Assembly (NCBI RefSeq): GCF_013344685.1
Contig: NZ_CP050137.1
Location: 3,899,001-3,963,000 of the forward strand
From: Sphingomonas sp. CL5.1
Lineage (GTDB): Bacteria; Pseudomonadota; Alphaproteobacteria; Sphingomonadales; Sphingomonadaceae
Reading direction: 5' to 3'
Length of the DNA: 64,000 nt
The notes under the pieces are model-generated. The model ran no database searches. It was given only the letters and a program-made list of their open reading frames with translations, and was not told the origin of the DNA. Below are positions 15,957-24,240 of this stretch, piece after piece (the stretch's first letter is position 1; every line of letters starts with the position of its first letter). Made by a program: the position numbers and the translations under genes.

Positions 15957-16761
15957 CGAGGAAGCCGATCGAATAGCGGTTGAACTCGCCCGCGCGCTCC
16001 ACCTGCACCCAATGGCCGACGCGGGTGAAGCTCATGAAGCGCACGTCCTCGCAAGCTTCGAGGAAATAGCGCGCGCCGCTCGCCGGGCAGAAATCGTCCT
16101 CCAGCCCCCAGAAGCCGAGGATCGGCTGCTTCACCTCGCCGAGCCGGGGCGCGAGGTTCGGCGTGCGCATCCGCACCAGCACGTCCTTCGGCTGGGTGCG
16201 GGCGACGGCATAGCGTTCCGCGACCAGCGCGTCGGTGACGGCCGACGCGTCATAGACGAGGTTGCAGATCAGCCGCCGCTGCTCCTCGATCGTGAAATCC
16301 GGGCCGCCGAAGTTCGACACCATCTTCGCAATGCCGGGCATGGCGAAATAGGTCTCGCGCTCCTCGATGCAGCCCGGCGCCATCAGCACGAGGCTGGAGA
16401 CGAATTCCGGGTGGTCCAGTGTCATCTGCAGGGCGACGCCGCCGCCCAGCGAGTTGCCGACCAGCGCCGCGCGGGTGATGCCGTGGGCGATCAGCGCGTC
16501 GTAGAGCGTGTCGGTGAAAAGCTGGAGCGTGTAATCCAGCCCCTCCGGCTTGGAGGACGCGCCATAGCCGATCATGTCGGGCAGGATCACGCGATAGCCC
16601 GCCGCGACGAAGGCGTCCGCGTTCTGCCGGAAGTTCGACGCGCCGGACGCCCCCGGCCCGCTGCCGTGGATGAACACCACCGCCGGGCCGCTGCCCATCT
16701 CGGCGATATGGATCTCATGGCCGCCGACGACGACATGCCGCTTGCTCACCAGCGCCTCCAT
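15943..16761 (-). CDS. hsaD: Meta-cleavage product hydrolase, HsaD/BphD type (272 aa)
   Basis: Alpha/beta hydrolase that cleaves the C-C bond of the meta-cleavage product (4,9-DSHA in steroid degradation), giving HIP/DOHNAA and a dienoate. Diagnostic features are the oxyanion segment HGSGPGASGASNF, nucleophile Ser104 in GNSLGGG, the acid in GLEDDFCPA and the histidine in VGHWVQVE. This set is shared by BphD, MhpC and HsaD. ATG 16761 overlaps the TGA of hsaA (TGATG), with in-frame GTG 16764 as an alternative. Naming as HsaD relies on the surrounding IpdAB/EchA20/IpdC genes. Confidence 0.9.
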   Translation of the reverse strand: MEALVSKRHVVVGGHEIHIAEMGSGPAVVFIHGSGPGASGASNFRQNADAFVAAGYRVILPDMIGYGASSKPEGLDYTLQLFTDTLYDALIAHGITRAALVGNSLGGGVALQMTLDHPEFVSSLVLMAPGCIEERETYFAMPGIAKMVSNFGGPDFTIEEQRRLICNLVYDASAVTDALVAERYAVARTQPKDVLVRMRTPNLAPRLGEVKQPILGFWGLEDDFCPASGARYFLEACEDVRFMSFTRVGHWVQVERAGEFNRYSIGFLDEHR

Positions 16762-17966
16762 CACAGGAACATCATCGCGGGCGGCTGGCCCATCAGGCCG
16801 CCGATCATGTCCGCCGTCCAGTTATTCGGATCGTTGGCGACATGCGCGCGCGCCGCGTTGAGATCGAGCCACGGCTGGACGATCGGGCTGGACATATAGA
16901 TCGCCCGCCCGCCGAGCAGCGGCAGAATATCCCCGATCAGCTCCGCACAGCGCCGCACCACGGTGGACGACTGGTATCGATAGGCCGATCTCTTCTCCAG
17001 CGGGATCGCCTCGCCGCGTTCGGCATAACCCATCAGGTCGTCGAAGGTCGCGCGCAGCGCCAGCTCCATCTCGCCGACCTGCGCATGCGCGCGCGCGATC
17101 GCGGCGTGAAGGATCGGGTCGGTCCTGGATGCCTTGCCGGTGTTGGTGGAGACGCGATCGGCGGCGATCGCCAGCGCCGCCTCGATCCCCGCCCGCGCGC
17201 CGCCCAGCGCCGCCGAGGAAACCGAGCGGACGAAGATCTGCGCCCACGGCAGGGTATAGAGGATGCCGTCATTCTCCTTCTGTCCCGGATTGCGGCAGTT
17301 GAAGCCGTCGACCGAGCGGTGCGTGCGATATTCCGGGACGAAGGCGCGCTCCACCACGATATCCTGGCTGCCCGTGCCCTGAAGGCCGAACACGTCCCAG
17401 TTGCGCTCGATCCGGTAATCCCCGCGCGGCAGCAGGAAGGTCCGCATGTCCGGCGGCCCGCCCGGCTCGCCGGGCGGCACCAGCGCGCCGAGCAGCACCC
17501 ATTGGCAATGCTCCGACCCGCTGGAGAAACCCCAACGCCCGGTCAGGTAGAAACCGCCGTCGGCATGCTCCACCTTGCCGACCGGCTGATAGGAGGAGGA
17601 GGCGAGCGCGCCGTCATCCTCGCCCCACACTTCCCGTTGCGCGCGATCGTCGAACAGCGCCAGCTCATAGGGATGGCAGCCGACCACGCCATAGACCCAG
17701 CCGGTCGACATGCAGCCTTCCGCCAGCAGCTTCTGCACGTCGAAGAAGGTGTTGGGGTGCATCTCATAGCCGCCCCAGCGCCTGGGCTGGAGGATGCGGA
17801 AGAACCCCGCCGCCCGCATCTCCGCGATCGTCTCGTCGGGCACCTTGCCCTCCGCGACGCATCGCTTCGCGCGCTCCTTGAGCGTCGGAATCATCGCACG
17901 CGCGCGCTCGACCAGCTCGGCCGCGGTGGGCTCGACCTGAGTCGTGAGCGGAACTGTGGCAGCCAT
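16761..17966 (-). CDS. hsaA: 3-HSA 4-hydroxylase oxygenase component, HsaA type (401 aa)
   Basis: Flavin-dependent monooxygenase of the acyl-CoA dehydrogenase fold (group D), which ortho-hydroxylates the phenolic 9,10-seco steroid before ring cleavage using FMNH2 from a reductase (HsaB). Features include ILQPRRWGGYEMHP, GWVYGVVGCHP, WGFSSGSEHCQW and the helix QSSTVVRRCAELIGDILPLLGGRAIY. These are characteristic of HsaA/HpaH-like oxygenases rather than true acyl-CoA dehydrogenases. ATG 17966 is preceded by a strong GGAGGGG. It is the first gene of the seven-gene leftward unit from site D. No HsaB reductase gene is visible in the window, so the flavin supply must be encoded elsewhere. Confidence 0.9.
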   Translation of the reverse strand: MAATVPLTTQVEPTAAELVERARAMIPTLKERAKRCVAEGKVPDETIAEMRAAGFFRILQPRRWGGYEMHPNTFFDVQKLLAEGCMSTGWVYGVVGCHPYELALFDDRAQREVWGEDDGALASSSYQPVGKVEHADGGFYLTGRWGFSSGSEHCQWVLLGALVPPGEPGGPPDMRTFLLPRGDYRIERNWDVFGLQGTGSQDIVVERAFVPEYRTHRSVDGFNCRNPGQKENDGILYTLPWAQIFVRSVSSAALGGARAGIEAALAIAADRVSTNTGKASRTDPILHAAIARAHAQVGEMELALRATFDDLMGYAERGEAIPLEKRSAYRYQSSTVVRRCAELIGDILPLLGGRAIYMSSPIVQPWLDLNAARAHVANDPNNWTADMIGGLMGQPPAMMFL

Positions 17967-18019
17967 TACAGCCCCTCCTTTATGCGGCCGGCGGTTATCA
18001 CCGGCTCAAAATCACAATC

Positions 18020-18049
18020 TTCGTAATTTCTCTTGCGCTATGATACGCA
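18020..18049. promoter_or_regulatory. Candidate operator, site D (30-bp dyad)
   Basis: Half-sites TTCGTA (18020-18025) and TACGCA (18044-18049) are spaced exactly as at sites A and B. An inner dyad, TTGCG (18033-18037) with CGCAA (18046-18050), overlaps it. The site lies in the 172-bp divergent region that must drive both the hsaA-type unit (7 genes left) and the ipd-type unit (17 genes right). Function inferred from recurrence and position. Confidence 0.58.
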
Positions 18050-18138
18050 AATCGTCAATAGAAAAGCGAGACCACGCGATTTGGTGATGGTTCAAGAACG
18101 ATTTCACACCCTTTATCGGGGAAGGCGGGAGGGAAGGC

Positions 18139-18906
18139 TTGGCGAGCGGCGCGCATCTCGATCTGACCGGCAAGGCCGCGATCGTGACCGGGGGCACGCG
18201 CGGCCTTGGCCGGACGATCGCGACCCGGCTGGTCGAGGCCGGCTGCGCCGTCACCGTCTGCGGCCGCGCCATGCCGGACGAGCTTCCCGCTGGCATCGCC
18301 TTCCATCAGGCGGACGTGCGCGATCCCGATCAGGCGCGCGCGCTGGTCGAGGCGGCGGTGGCGGCGCACGGGCGGCTCGACATATTGGTCAACAACGCCG
18401 GCGGATCGCCGCAGGCCGATGCCGCAAGCGTCTCGCCGCGATTCGTCGATGCGATCCTGAAGCTCAACCTCGTCGCCCCGCTCTACATGGCGCAGGCGGC
18501 GTATCCGCACATGGTGGCGGGCGGCGGCGGGAGCATCGTCAACATCGCCAGCGTCTCCGGCGCGCGCCCTTCCCCCGGCACCGCCATCTACGGCGCGGCC
18601 AAGGCGGGGCTGCTCAACCTGACGCAGAGCCTCGCGCAGGAATGGGGCGCGGCGAACATTCGCGTCAACGCGATCATCGCCGGGCTGATGCATACCGAGA
18701 ACGCCGAGGCGACCTATGGCGACGCCGAGGCGCAGGCGGCGGTCGGCCGCTCGATGCCGCTCGGCCGGATGGGCAACGGCGACGATATCGCGGGCGCGGT
18801 GCTCTACCTCTCCTCCCCGCTGGCGAGTTGGGTGAGCGGCGCGCGGCTCGAAGTCGATGGCGGCGGCGAGCGTCCGTATTTCCTCGATCTGGTGAAGGGA
18901 GCCTGA
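18139..18906 (+). CDS. Short-chain dehydrogenase/reductase (255 aa)
   Basis: Classical SDR opening the 17-gene rightward unit. It has TGGTRGLGRT, an Arg in CGRAMP consistent with NADP use, ILVNNAGG, serine in NIASVSG, catalytic YGAAK and WVSGARLEVDGGG. The start is TTG 18139 behind a GGGAGGGAAGG purine run; no ATG fits upstream of the cofactor motif. The hsaC-type dioxygenase follows after 4 bp. It may be a hydroxysteroid or HIP-ring ketoreductase, but the better IpdF candidate is at 31119. Confidence 0.83.
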   Translation: MASGAHLDLTGKAAIVTGGTRGLGRTIATRLVEAGCAVTVCGRAMPDELPAGIAFHQADVRDPDQARALVEAAVAAHGRLDILVNNAGGSPQADAASVSPRFVDAILKLNLVAPLYMAQAAYPHMVAGGGGSIVNIASVSGARPSPGTAIYGAAKAGLLNLTQSLAQEWGAANIRVNAIIAGLMHTENAEATYGDAEAQAAVGRSMPLGRMGNGDDIAGAVLYLSSPLASWVSGARLEVDGGGERPYFLDLVKGA

Positions 18907-18910
18907 TGTC

Positions 18911-19828
18911 ATGGGCGTGAAGTCGCTTGGCTATGCGGTGGTGGAGACCATGCAGCCGGACCGCTGGGACCATTTCCTGACGCAAGTCGCGGGCGCGATG
19001 CGCGGCGCGCCCGCGAGCGATGGCGCGGCGTTATACCGCGTTGACGAGCGGCCGTTCCGCTTCCGCATCGAAACCGGCTCCGCCGACCGGCTCGCGGCCT
19101 CGGGTTACGAGGTGGAGGACAAGGCCGCGCTCGACGCGCTGGCGGAGAAGGTTCGCGCCGCCGGCCGCCCGGTCGAGATGGGCACGCCGGAACTGGCCGC
19201 CTCGCGCTGCGTCGCCGGGCTGTTCCGCACGACCGATCCCGCCGGCAACGGGCTGGAATTCTATCATGGCGACCAACGCGCGGAGACGCCGTTCGTCTCC
19301 CCCGTCGGCGTGCCGCACTTCGTCACCGGCATCTATGGCATGGGCCATTCGGTGCTCGCCGCGCCCGATTTCGAGGCGAGCCATGCCTTCTATCGCGACG
19401 TGCTCGGCTTCCACGACACCGACCTGCCGCACTTCTTCCTGATGGGCGGCGACCACGATCCGGGAATGCGCTTCGCCTTCATGCACGCCGACAACGGCCG
19501 CCACCACAGCGTCGCGCTGGCCGAGATGCCGGTGCCGCCCTCGCAGAGCATCCACCTGATGCTCGAACTGCCCTCGCTGGAGGAGGTGGAGAAGGCGCAC
19601 GCGCGGATGGTCGCGGGCGGCTACAAGGAATCCGCGACGCTCGGTGAGCACGTCAATGACGAGATGACCAGCTTCTACGTCCAGACGCCGGGCGGTTTCG
19701 ATCTGGAGATCGGCTGCAACGGGCTGGTGATCGATCCCGCCACCTGGGAAGTCACCGCGCACGACAAGGTCAGCAAATGGGGCCACGTCTGGGCATGGCA
19801 GACCGAAGCCGCCGAGGGAGCCGCCTGA
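18911..19828 (+). CDS. hsaC: Extradiol ring-cleavage dioxygenase, HsaC type (305 aa)
   Basis: Type I (VOC-fold) Fe(II) extradiol dioxygenase that opens the catecholic ring A of 3,4-DHSA. Two VOC modules are present: a degenerate N-terminal one (residues about 1-125) and a catalytic C-terminal one. Iron ligands are H146 (GMGHSV), H215 (SIHLMLEL) and E266 (DLEIG), with H199/H200 in GRHHS and Tyr256 in TSFYVQTPGG as active-site residues. Spacing matches BphC/HsaC. It is separated from hsaA/D by the divergent region and instead leads the ipd-type unit. An OecC-type estrogen-catechol specificity cannot be excluded. Confidence 0.9.
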   Translation: MGVKSLGYAVVETMQPDRWDHFLTQVAGAMRGAPASDGAALYRVDERPFRFRIETGSADRLAASGYEVEDKAALDALAEKVRAAGRPVEMGTPELAASRCVAGLFRTTDPAGNGLEFYHGDQRAETPFVSPVGVPHFVTGIYGMGHSVLAAPDFEASHAFYRDVLGFHDTDLPHFFLMGGDHDPGMRFAFMHADNGRHHSVALAEMPVPPSQSIHLMLELPSLEEVEKAHARMVAGGYKESATLGEHVNDEMTSFYVQTPGGFDLEIGCNGLVIDPATWEVTAHDKVSKWGHVWAWQTEAAEGAA

Positions 19829-20706
19829 TGCTCGACAAACGCATGACCGCGGCGGAGATCGTCGCCAATCTCCATGACGGGATGACGCTCGGCATCGGCG
19901 GCTGGGGGCCAAGGCGCAAGCCGATGGCGCTGGTGCGCGAGATAATGCGCTCGCCGCTGAAGGACCTGACGATCGTCGCTTATGGCGGCGCGGACGTGGG
20001 GATGCTGTGCGCGGCGGGGAAGGTGAAGAAACTCGTCTTCGCCTTCGTCTCGCTCGACGCGATCCCGCTGGAGCCGTGGTTCCGCAAGGCGCGCGAGGCG
20101 GGGTCGATCGAGGTGCTCGAGCTCGACGAGGGGATGCTGCAATGGGGGCTGAAGGCCGCCGCCTTCGGCCTGCCCTTCCTGCCGACGCGCGTCGGCCTCG
20201 GCACCGATCTCGCCGAACTGGGCGGGCTGAAGCTGGTCCAGTCCCCCTATGAGGACGGCGAGACGCTGATCGCGATGCCGGCGCTGAAGCTCGACGCGGC
20301 GCTGATCCACGTCAACCGCGCGGACTGGCGCGGCAACGTCCAGCTTTTCGGGCCGGACACCTATTACGACCAATGGTTCGCCCGCGCGGCGGCGCGCAGC
20401 TTCGTCTCATGCGAGGAACTGGTCGACCGGATGGAGGATCATTATCCCGATGACGCGCGGTTCAACGAATTCGAGCGCTGCTTCGTGAGCAGCGTGGTCG
20501 AGATGAAGGGCGGCGCGCATCCCGGCTCGATGCCCCCCGCCTATGGCTGGGACATGAAGGCGTTCCGCGACTATGCGGCGGCCGCGAAGGAACCCGGCGA
20601 CTGGGCGCAGGTGGCCGACCGCTTCGTCGGCGCGGACGAGCAGGGCTATATGGATTCGGTGGGCGGCATGGAATCGGTGGCGAAGCTGCCGATGCCGGTG
20701 TTCTGA
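19828..20706 (+). CDS. ipdA: COCHEA-CoA hydrolase alpha subunit, IpdA type (292 aa)
   Basis: Class I CoA-transferase-fold subunit. In actinobacteria IpdAB is not a transferase but opens the last steroid ring (C/D remnant) of COCHEA-CoA. This protein has GIGGWGPRRKPMALVREI at the N-terminus, the Glu-containing LELDEGMLQWGL around residue 101 (candidate for the catalytic Glu of the family) and FLPTRVGLGTDL. Its length equals the mycobacterial IpdA. ATG 19828 overlaps the hsaC stop (TGATG), and the beta-subunit gene starts on its own stop. Identification rests on the pair plus neighbouring ipdC and echA20. Confidence 0.9.
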   Translation: MLDKRMTAAEIVANLHDGMTLGIGGWGPRRKPMALVREIMRSPLKDLTIVAYGGADVGMLCAAGKVKKLVFAFVSLDAIPLEPWFRKAREAGSIEVLELDEGMLQWGLKAAAFGLPFLPTRVGLGTDLAELGGLKLVQSPYEDGETLIAMPALKLDAALIHVNRADWRGNVQLFGPDTYYDQWFARAAARSFVSCEELVDRMEDHYPDDARFNEFERCFVSSVVEMKGGAHPGSMPPAYGWDMKAFRDYAAAAKEPGDWAQVADRFVGADEQGYMDSVGGMESVAKLPMPVF

Positions 20707-21506
20707 TGAGCAGCGCCACCCTCGCCGAACTGTGCATCTTCGCCGCGTCGGAAGCATTCCGCGACACGCGCGAGATCATCGCCACCGGGGTCGGCCCGGT
20801 GCCCCGGCTTGGCGCGAGCCTCGCCAAGCTCACCCACTCGCCCAGCCTGATGATGACCGACGGCGAGGCGTTCCTGGTCGAGCAGCCGGTGCCGATCGGC
20901 CCGCGCGGCTATGACGATCGGCCGAAATCGGCGGGCTACCTCCCCTTCTCGCGCTTCTTCGACGCGGCGGTGTGGACCGGACGGCGGCACGCGATGGTGA
21001 CGCCGACGCAGATCGACCGTTTCGGGCAGACCAACCTGTCCTATCTCGGCGGCACCCATCGCCAGCCGAAGACGCAGATGCTGGGCGTGCGCGGTTTCCC
21101 CGGCAATTCGGTCTATCACCCCAATTCGATGTTCGTGCCCGTGCATTCGCCGCGCGTGTTCGTCGCTGGCGAGGTCGATATGGTGTCGAGCGCGGGCTAT
21201 AATCCGGCGAAGCGCGTGGCGGGCGGCAACTACGGCGGGATCGACCTCCGGCGCATCATCACCAACCTGTGCGTGATGGATTTCGGCGGCAAGGATCACG
21301 CGGTCCGCGTCATCTCGCTCCATCCCGGCGTGACGTTCGCGGAAGTGCAGGCCGCGACCGGCTTCCCGCTGGAACAGGGCGCGCTGGCCGAAACACCGCT
21401 TCCCGATGCCGAGGCGCTGGCGATCATCGCGCGGCTCGATCCGCACAACGTCCGCGCGACCGTCATCGCGGGCAATCCCGATGCGGTGAAGGAGAAAGCA
21501 GCATGA
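20706..21506 (+). CDS. ipdB: COCHEA-CoA hydrolase beta subunit, IpdB type (266 aa)
   Basis: Beta subunit of the IpdAB ring-cleaving hydrolase, CoA-transferase beta fold. Visible features are ATGVGPVPRLGASLAKLTH, QIDRFGQTNLSYLGG and the GGGN-like GGNYGGIDLRRIITNLCVMDFGG. It starts at ATG 20706 on the ipdA stop (TGATG) and ends with an ATGA overlap into the crotonase gene, so the stoichiometry is translationally coupled. The sequence is slightly longer than mycobacterial IpdB. It forms an alpha2beta2 enzyme with the preceding gene by family knowledge. Confidence 0.9.
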   Translation: MSSATLAELCIFAASEAFRDTREIIATGVGPVPRLGASLAKLTHSPSLMMTDGEAFLVEQPVPIGPRGYDDRPKSAGYLPFSRFFDAAVWTGRRHAMVTPTQIDRFGQTNLSYLGGTHRQPKTQMLGVRGFPGNSVYHPNSMFVPVHSPRVFVAGEVDMVSSAGYNPAKRVAGGNYGGIDLRRIITNLCVMDFGGKDHAVRVISLHPGVTFAEVQAATGFPLEQGALAETPLPDAEALAIIARLDPHNVRATVIAGNPDAVKEKAA

Positions 21507-22402
21507 GCGACGAGATCGTCCCCCGCCAGCCGCAATCGCCGGTCTATGAGACCGACACGCCGGTCCGCTACGAAACCGACGGTCCTGTCGCGTGGATCAC
21601 GATGGACCGGCCGCAGTTCAACAACGCGCAGAACAGCCAGATGACCTATGCGCTCGACGCCGCCTTCGGGCGCGCGACCGACGACGATGCGATCAAGGTC
21701 ATCGTGCTGGCGGGCGAAGGCAGGCATTTCAGCGCCGGCCACGACATCGGCACGCCGGGGCGCGACCACCTCGTGCCGTTCGACCGCAAATTGATGTTCG
21801 GCGACCACACCACCCGCCCGGCGGCGGAATTGCTCTACACGCGCGAGCATGAGGTCTATCTCGGCATGTGCCGCCGCTGGCGCGACATCCCGAAGCCGAC
21901 CATCGCGATGGTGCAGGGCGCGTGCATCGCGGGCGGGCTGACGCTCGCCTGGGTGTGCGACCTGATCGTCGCGAGCGAGGACGCGTTCTTCCAGGACCCG
22001 GTGAACCGCATGGGCATCCCCGGCGTCGAATATTTCGCGCACGGCTTCGAGCTGCCGCCGCGCGTCGCCAAGGAGTTCCTGCTCCTCGGCGAGCGGCTGC
22101 CCGCCGCGCGCGCCTATCAGTTCGGCATGGTCAACCGCATGGTGCCGCGCGAGGAATTGCGCGCGGAGACCGCGAAGATGGCGCATGAGCTGGCGCAGCG
22201 CCCGCGCCTCGGCAACTGGCTGACCAAGCAGGCGTTCAACCATGTCGAGGACCTGCGCGGCAAGCGCACCGCGATGGACGCGGTGTTCCACATGCACCAT
22301 TTCGCGCACGCCCAGAACGATCTGACCAGCGGCAACTCGCTCGGCGGGCTGGACGGCAAGGCGATGGCGTCCGCCAACAAGAAGGCGGCGGGCGAGGGCT
22401 AA
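21503..22402 (+). CDS. Crotonase-fold protein lacking both canonical Glu (299 aa)
   Basis: Enoyl-CoA hydratase/isomerase superfamily member inserted between ipdB and ipdC. Oxyanion-hole segments are HFSAGHDI and ACIAGGLTLAW. The two hydratase glutamates are not conserved: the position in GGGCELA-type motifs reads GGLTLA (Thr), and the QPE-type position reads QDPV (Val). A C-terminal extension (HMHHFAHAQNDLTSG) makes it longer than ordinary hydratases. It is therefore unlikely to be a simple hydratase and may be a hydrolase, isomerase or retro-Claisen enzyme acting on a HIP-derived CoA ester. ATG 21503 overlaps the ipdB stop. Fold certain, reaction unknown. Confidence 0.83.
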   Translation: MSDEIVPRQPQSPVYETDTPVRYETDGPVAWITMDRPQFNNAQNSQMTYALDAAFGRATDDDAIKVIVLAGEGRHFSAGHDIGTPGRDHLVPFDRKLMFGDHTTRPAAELLYTREHEVYLGMCRRWRDIPKPTIAMVQGACIAGGLTLAWVCDLIVASEDAFFQDPVNRMGIPGVEYFAHGFELPPRVAKEFLLLGERLPAARAYQFGMVNRMVPREELRAETAKMAHELAQRPRLGNWLTKQAFNHVEDLRGKRTAMDAVFHMHHFAHAQNDLTSGNSLGGLDGKAMASANKKAAGEG

Positions 22403-22405
22403 GCG

Positions 22406-23491
22406 ATGGGCGATCCGCTTGCCACGATTATGACCGAGCGGCTCGGCTGCCGCCTGCCGGTGATCCAGACCGCGATGGGCTGGGTCGCCGAGCCGCCGCT
22501 CGTCGCCGCCGCGTGCGAGGCGGGCGCGTTCGGCTTCCTCGGCGCGGCGGTGATGACGCCGGGCGAGGCGGCGGCGAAGATCGCCGACGTCCGCAAGCGC
22601 ACGTCTAGGCCGTTTGGCGTCAACTTCCACATGTTCCAGCCCGGCGCGGGCGAGATCGTCGAGACGATCCTCGCCAATCGCGACCAGGTGCGCGCGGTGA
22701 GCTTCGGGCGCGGGCCGGACGCGAAGATGATCGGCCGCTTCAGGGATGCCGGCATCCTGTGCGTGCCGACCGTCGGCGCGGTGAAGCACGCCAAGAAGAT
22801 AGTCGAGCTCGGCTGCGACATGGTGACGGTGCAGGGCGGCGAAGGCGGCGGGCATACCGGCGCGGTCGCCACCACCGTGCTGCTGCCGCAGGTGCTCGAC
22901 GCGGTGAAGGTGCCGGTGATCGCGGCGGGCGGGTTCGCGGACGGGCGCGGGCTGGTGGCTGCGCTCGCCTATGGCGCGGTCGGCATCGCGATGGGCACCC
23001 GCTTCCTGCTTACCACCGAAAGCGCGCCGCCGGCCGCTGCCAAGCAGGTCTATCTCAAGGCCGGCACCGACGACATCCACGTCACCACGAAGATCGACGG
23101 CCTGCCGCAGCGCATGGTCCGCACCCCGATGTTCGACCGGATCGAGAAGTCCGGCCCGCTCGGCATGTGGCTGCGCGCGATCGAGGGTGGCCTCGCGATG
23201 AAGAAGCGCACTGGCGCGAACTGGGGCGAGCTGATCGCCGCCGCGCGGGGGATGACCAGCCACGGGGGCCTGAGCTTCATGCAGGCGATGCTCGCCGCCG
23301 CCGCCCCGACGCTGATCCAGAAGGCGGTGGTGGACGGCGACGTCGAGCATGGCGTGATGGCGACCGGCCTCGTCGCCGGGCGGATCACCTCGCTCCCCAC
23401 CTGCGCCGACCTGCTCGCCGATATCGAGCGCGAGGCGCGCGTGCGCATCGCCGCGCTGACCGCGACCGCCGCCAACGAGAAAGCCGCCTGA
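22406..23491 (+). CDS. ipdC: IpdC-type flavin oxidoreductase, nitronate monooxygenase family (361 aa)
   Basis: TIM-barrel flavoprotein of the 2-nitropropane dioxygenase/nitronate monooxygenase family. In the cholesterol pathway IpdC dehydrogenates the hydroxylated HIC-CoA intermediate to introduce the double bond needed for ring D hydrolysis. The FMN-binding signatures are QGGEGGGHTG, IAAGGFADGRG and YGAVGIAMGTRFL. The N-terminal PVIQTAMGWVAEPPLVAAAC is family-typical. Length is close to the mycobacterial protein. It starts 3 nt after the crotonase stop and ends on the echA20 start (TGATG). Its position beside ipdAB and echA20 supports IpdC over a generic nitronate monooxygenase. Confidence 0.88.
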   Translation: MGDPLATIMTERLGCRLPVIQTAMGWVAEPPLVAAACEAGAFGFLGAAVMTPGEAAAKIADVRKRTSRPFGVNFHMFQPGAGEIVETILANRDQVRAVSFGRGPDAKMIGRFRDAGILCVPTVGAVKHAKKIVELGCDMVTVQGGEGGGHTGAVATTVLLPQVLDAVKVPVIAAGGFADGRGLVAALAYGAVGIAMGTRFLLTTESAPPAAAKQVYLKAGTDDIHVTTKIDGLPQRMVRTPMFDRIEKSGPLGMWLRAIEGGLAMKKRTGANWGELIAAARGMTSHGGLSFMQAMLAAAAPTLIQKAVVDGDVEHGVMATGLVAGRITSLPTCADLLADIEREARVRIAALTATAANEKAA

Positions 23492-24240
23492 TGCCGATCC
23501 GCACCCACATCGCCGACAACATCGGCGAGGTCATCCTCGATCACCCGCCGGTCAACGCGCTCGACAGCGCGGGCTGGAACGAGCTGCCCGGCATCATCGA
23601 GACGCTCGGGCGCGATCCCGAAGTGCGCGGCGTGCTGATCCGCGCGGAGGGCAAGGGCTTCTGCGGCGGCGTCGACATCAAGGAGATGCAGGCGCACCCG
23701 GAGCGGATCGTCGATCTCAATCGCGGCAACTACCGCACCTTCCGCGCGGTGCGCGGCTGCGAGGTGCCGGTGGTGACGGCGGTGCATAATTTCGTGATCG
23801 GCGGCGGCATCGGCATCTGCGGCGCGTCCGACGTGGTGATCGCGGCGGAGGGCGCGTTCTTCTCGCTGCCCGAGGTCGATCGCGGCGCGATGGGCGGGGC
23901 GAGCCACCTCCAGCGCATGTTCCCGATCCAGAAGGTCCGCGCGGCCTTCTTCACCGGCGGGCGCATCCCGGCGGAGGAAGCTTATCGCATCGGCGCGATC
24001 GAGAAACTGGTGCCCGCCGACAGGCTCGTTGAAGAATCGCGCGCCTTCGCGGCGGTGATTGCGTCCAAGAGCCGCAAGGCGCTGGTGATCGCCAAGGAGG
24101 CGCTCAACGGGCTGGAGCCGCGCGACGTCGATCACGGCTATCGCTTCGAGCAGGGCTTCACGCTGGAAATGTACATGCACGAGGACAGCCAGAAATCGCG
24201 CGACGCCTTCGTGGAGAACAAGGGGGCGGCGAAGTTCTGA
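23491..24240 (+). CDS. echA20: EchA20-type ring-D hydrolase, crotonase family (249 aa)
   Basis: Crotonase-fold enzyme matching EchA20, which hydrolytically opens steroid ring D in the bicyclic CoA thioester, giving COCHEA-CoA for IpdAB. Short N-terminus, NIGEVILDHPPVNALD, oxyanion segments GFCGGVDI and FVIGGGIGICGA; the first hydratase Glu is replaced by Gly while the second is kept in FSLPEVDRGAMGG. The length (249) is near that of the mycobacterial protein. It is joined to ipdC and to the next acyl-CoA dehydrogenase by TGATG overlaps. Confidence 0.87.
   Translation: MPIRTHIADNIGEVILDHPPVNALDSAGWNELPGIIETLGRDPEVRGVLIRAEGKGFCGGVDIKEMQAHPERIVDLNRGNYRTFRAVRGCEVPVVTAVHNFVIGGGIGICGASDVVIAAEGAFFSLPEVDRGAMGGASHLQRMFPIQKVRAAFFTGGRIPAEEAYRIGAIEKLVPADRLVEESRAFAAVIASKSRKALVIAKEALNGLEPRDVDHGYRFEQGFTLEMYMHEDSQKSRDAFVENKGAAKF

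Noticed and set aside
16761..17966. Annotation as an ordinary acyl-CoA dehydrogenase
   Set aside because: The position next to hsaD/E/F/G and the group D monooxygenase motifs fit the HsaA hydroxylase better.
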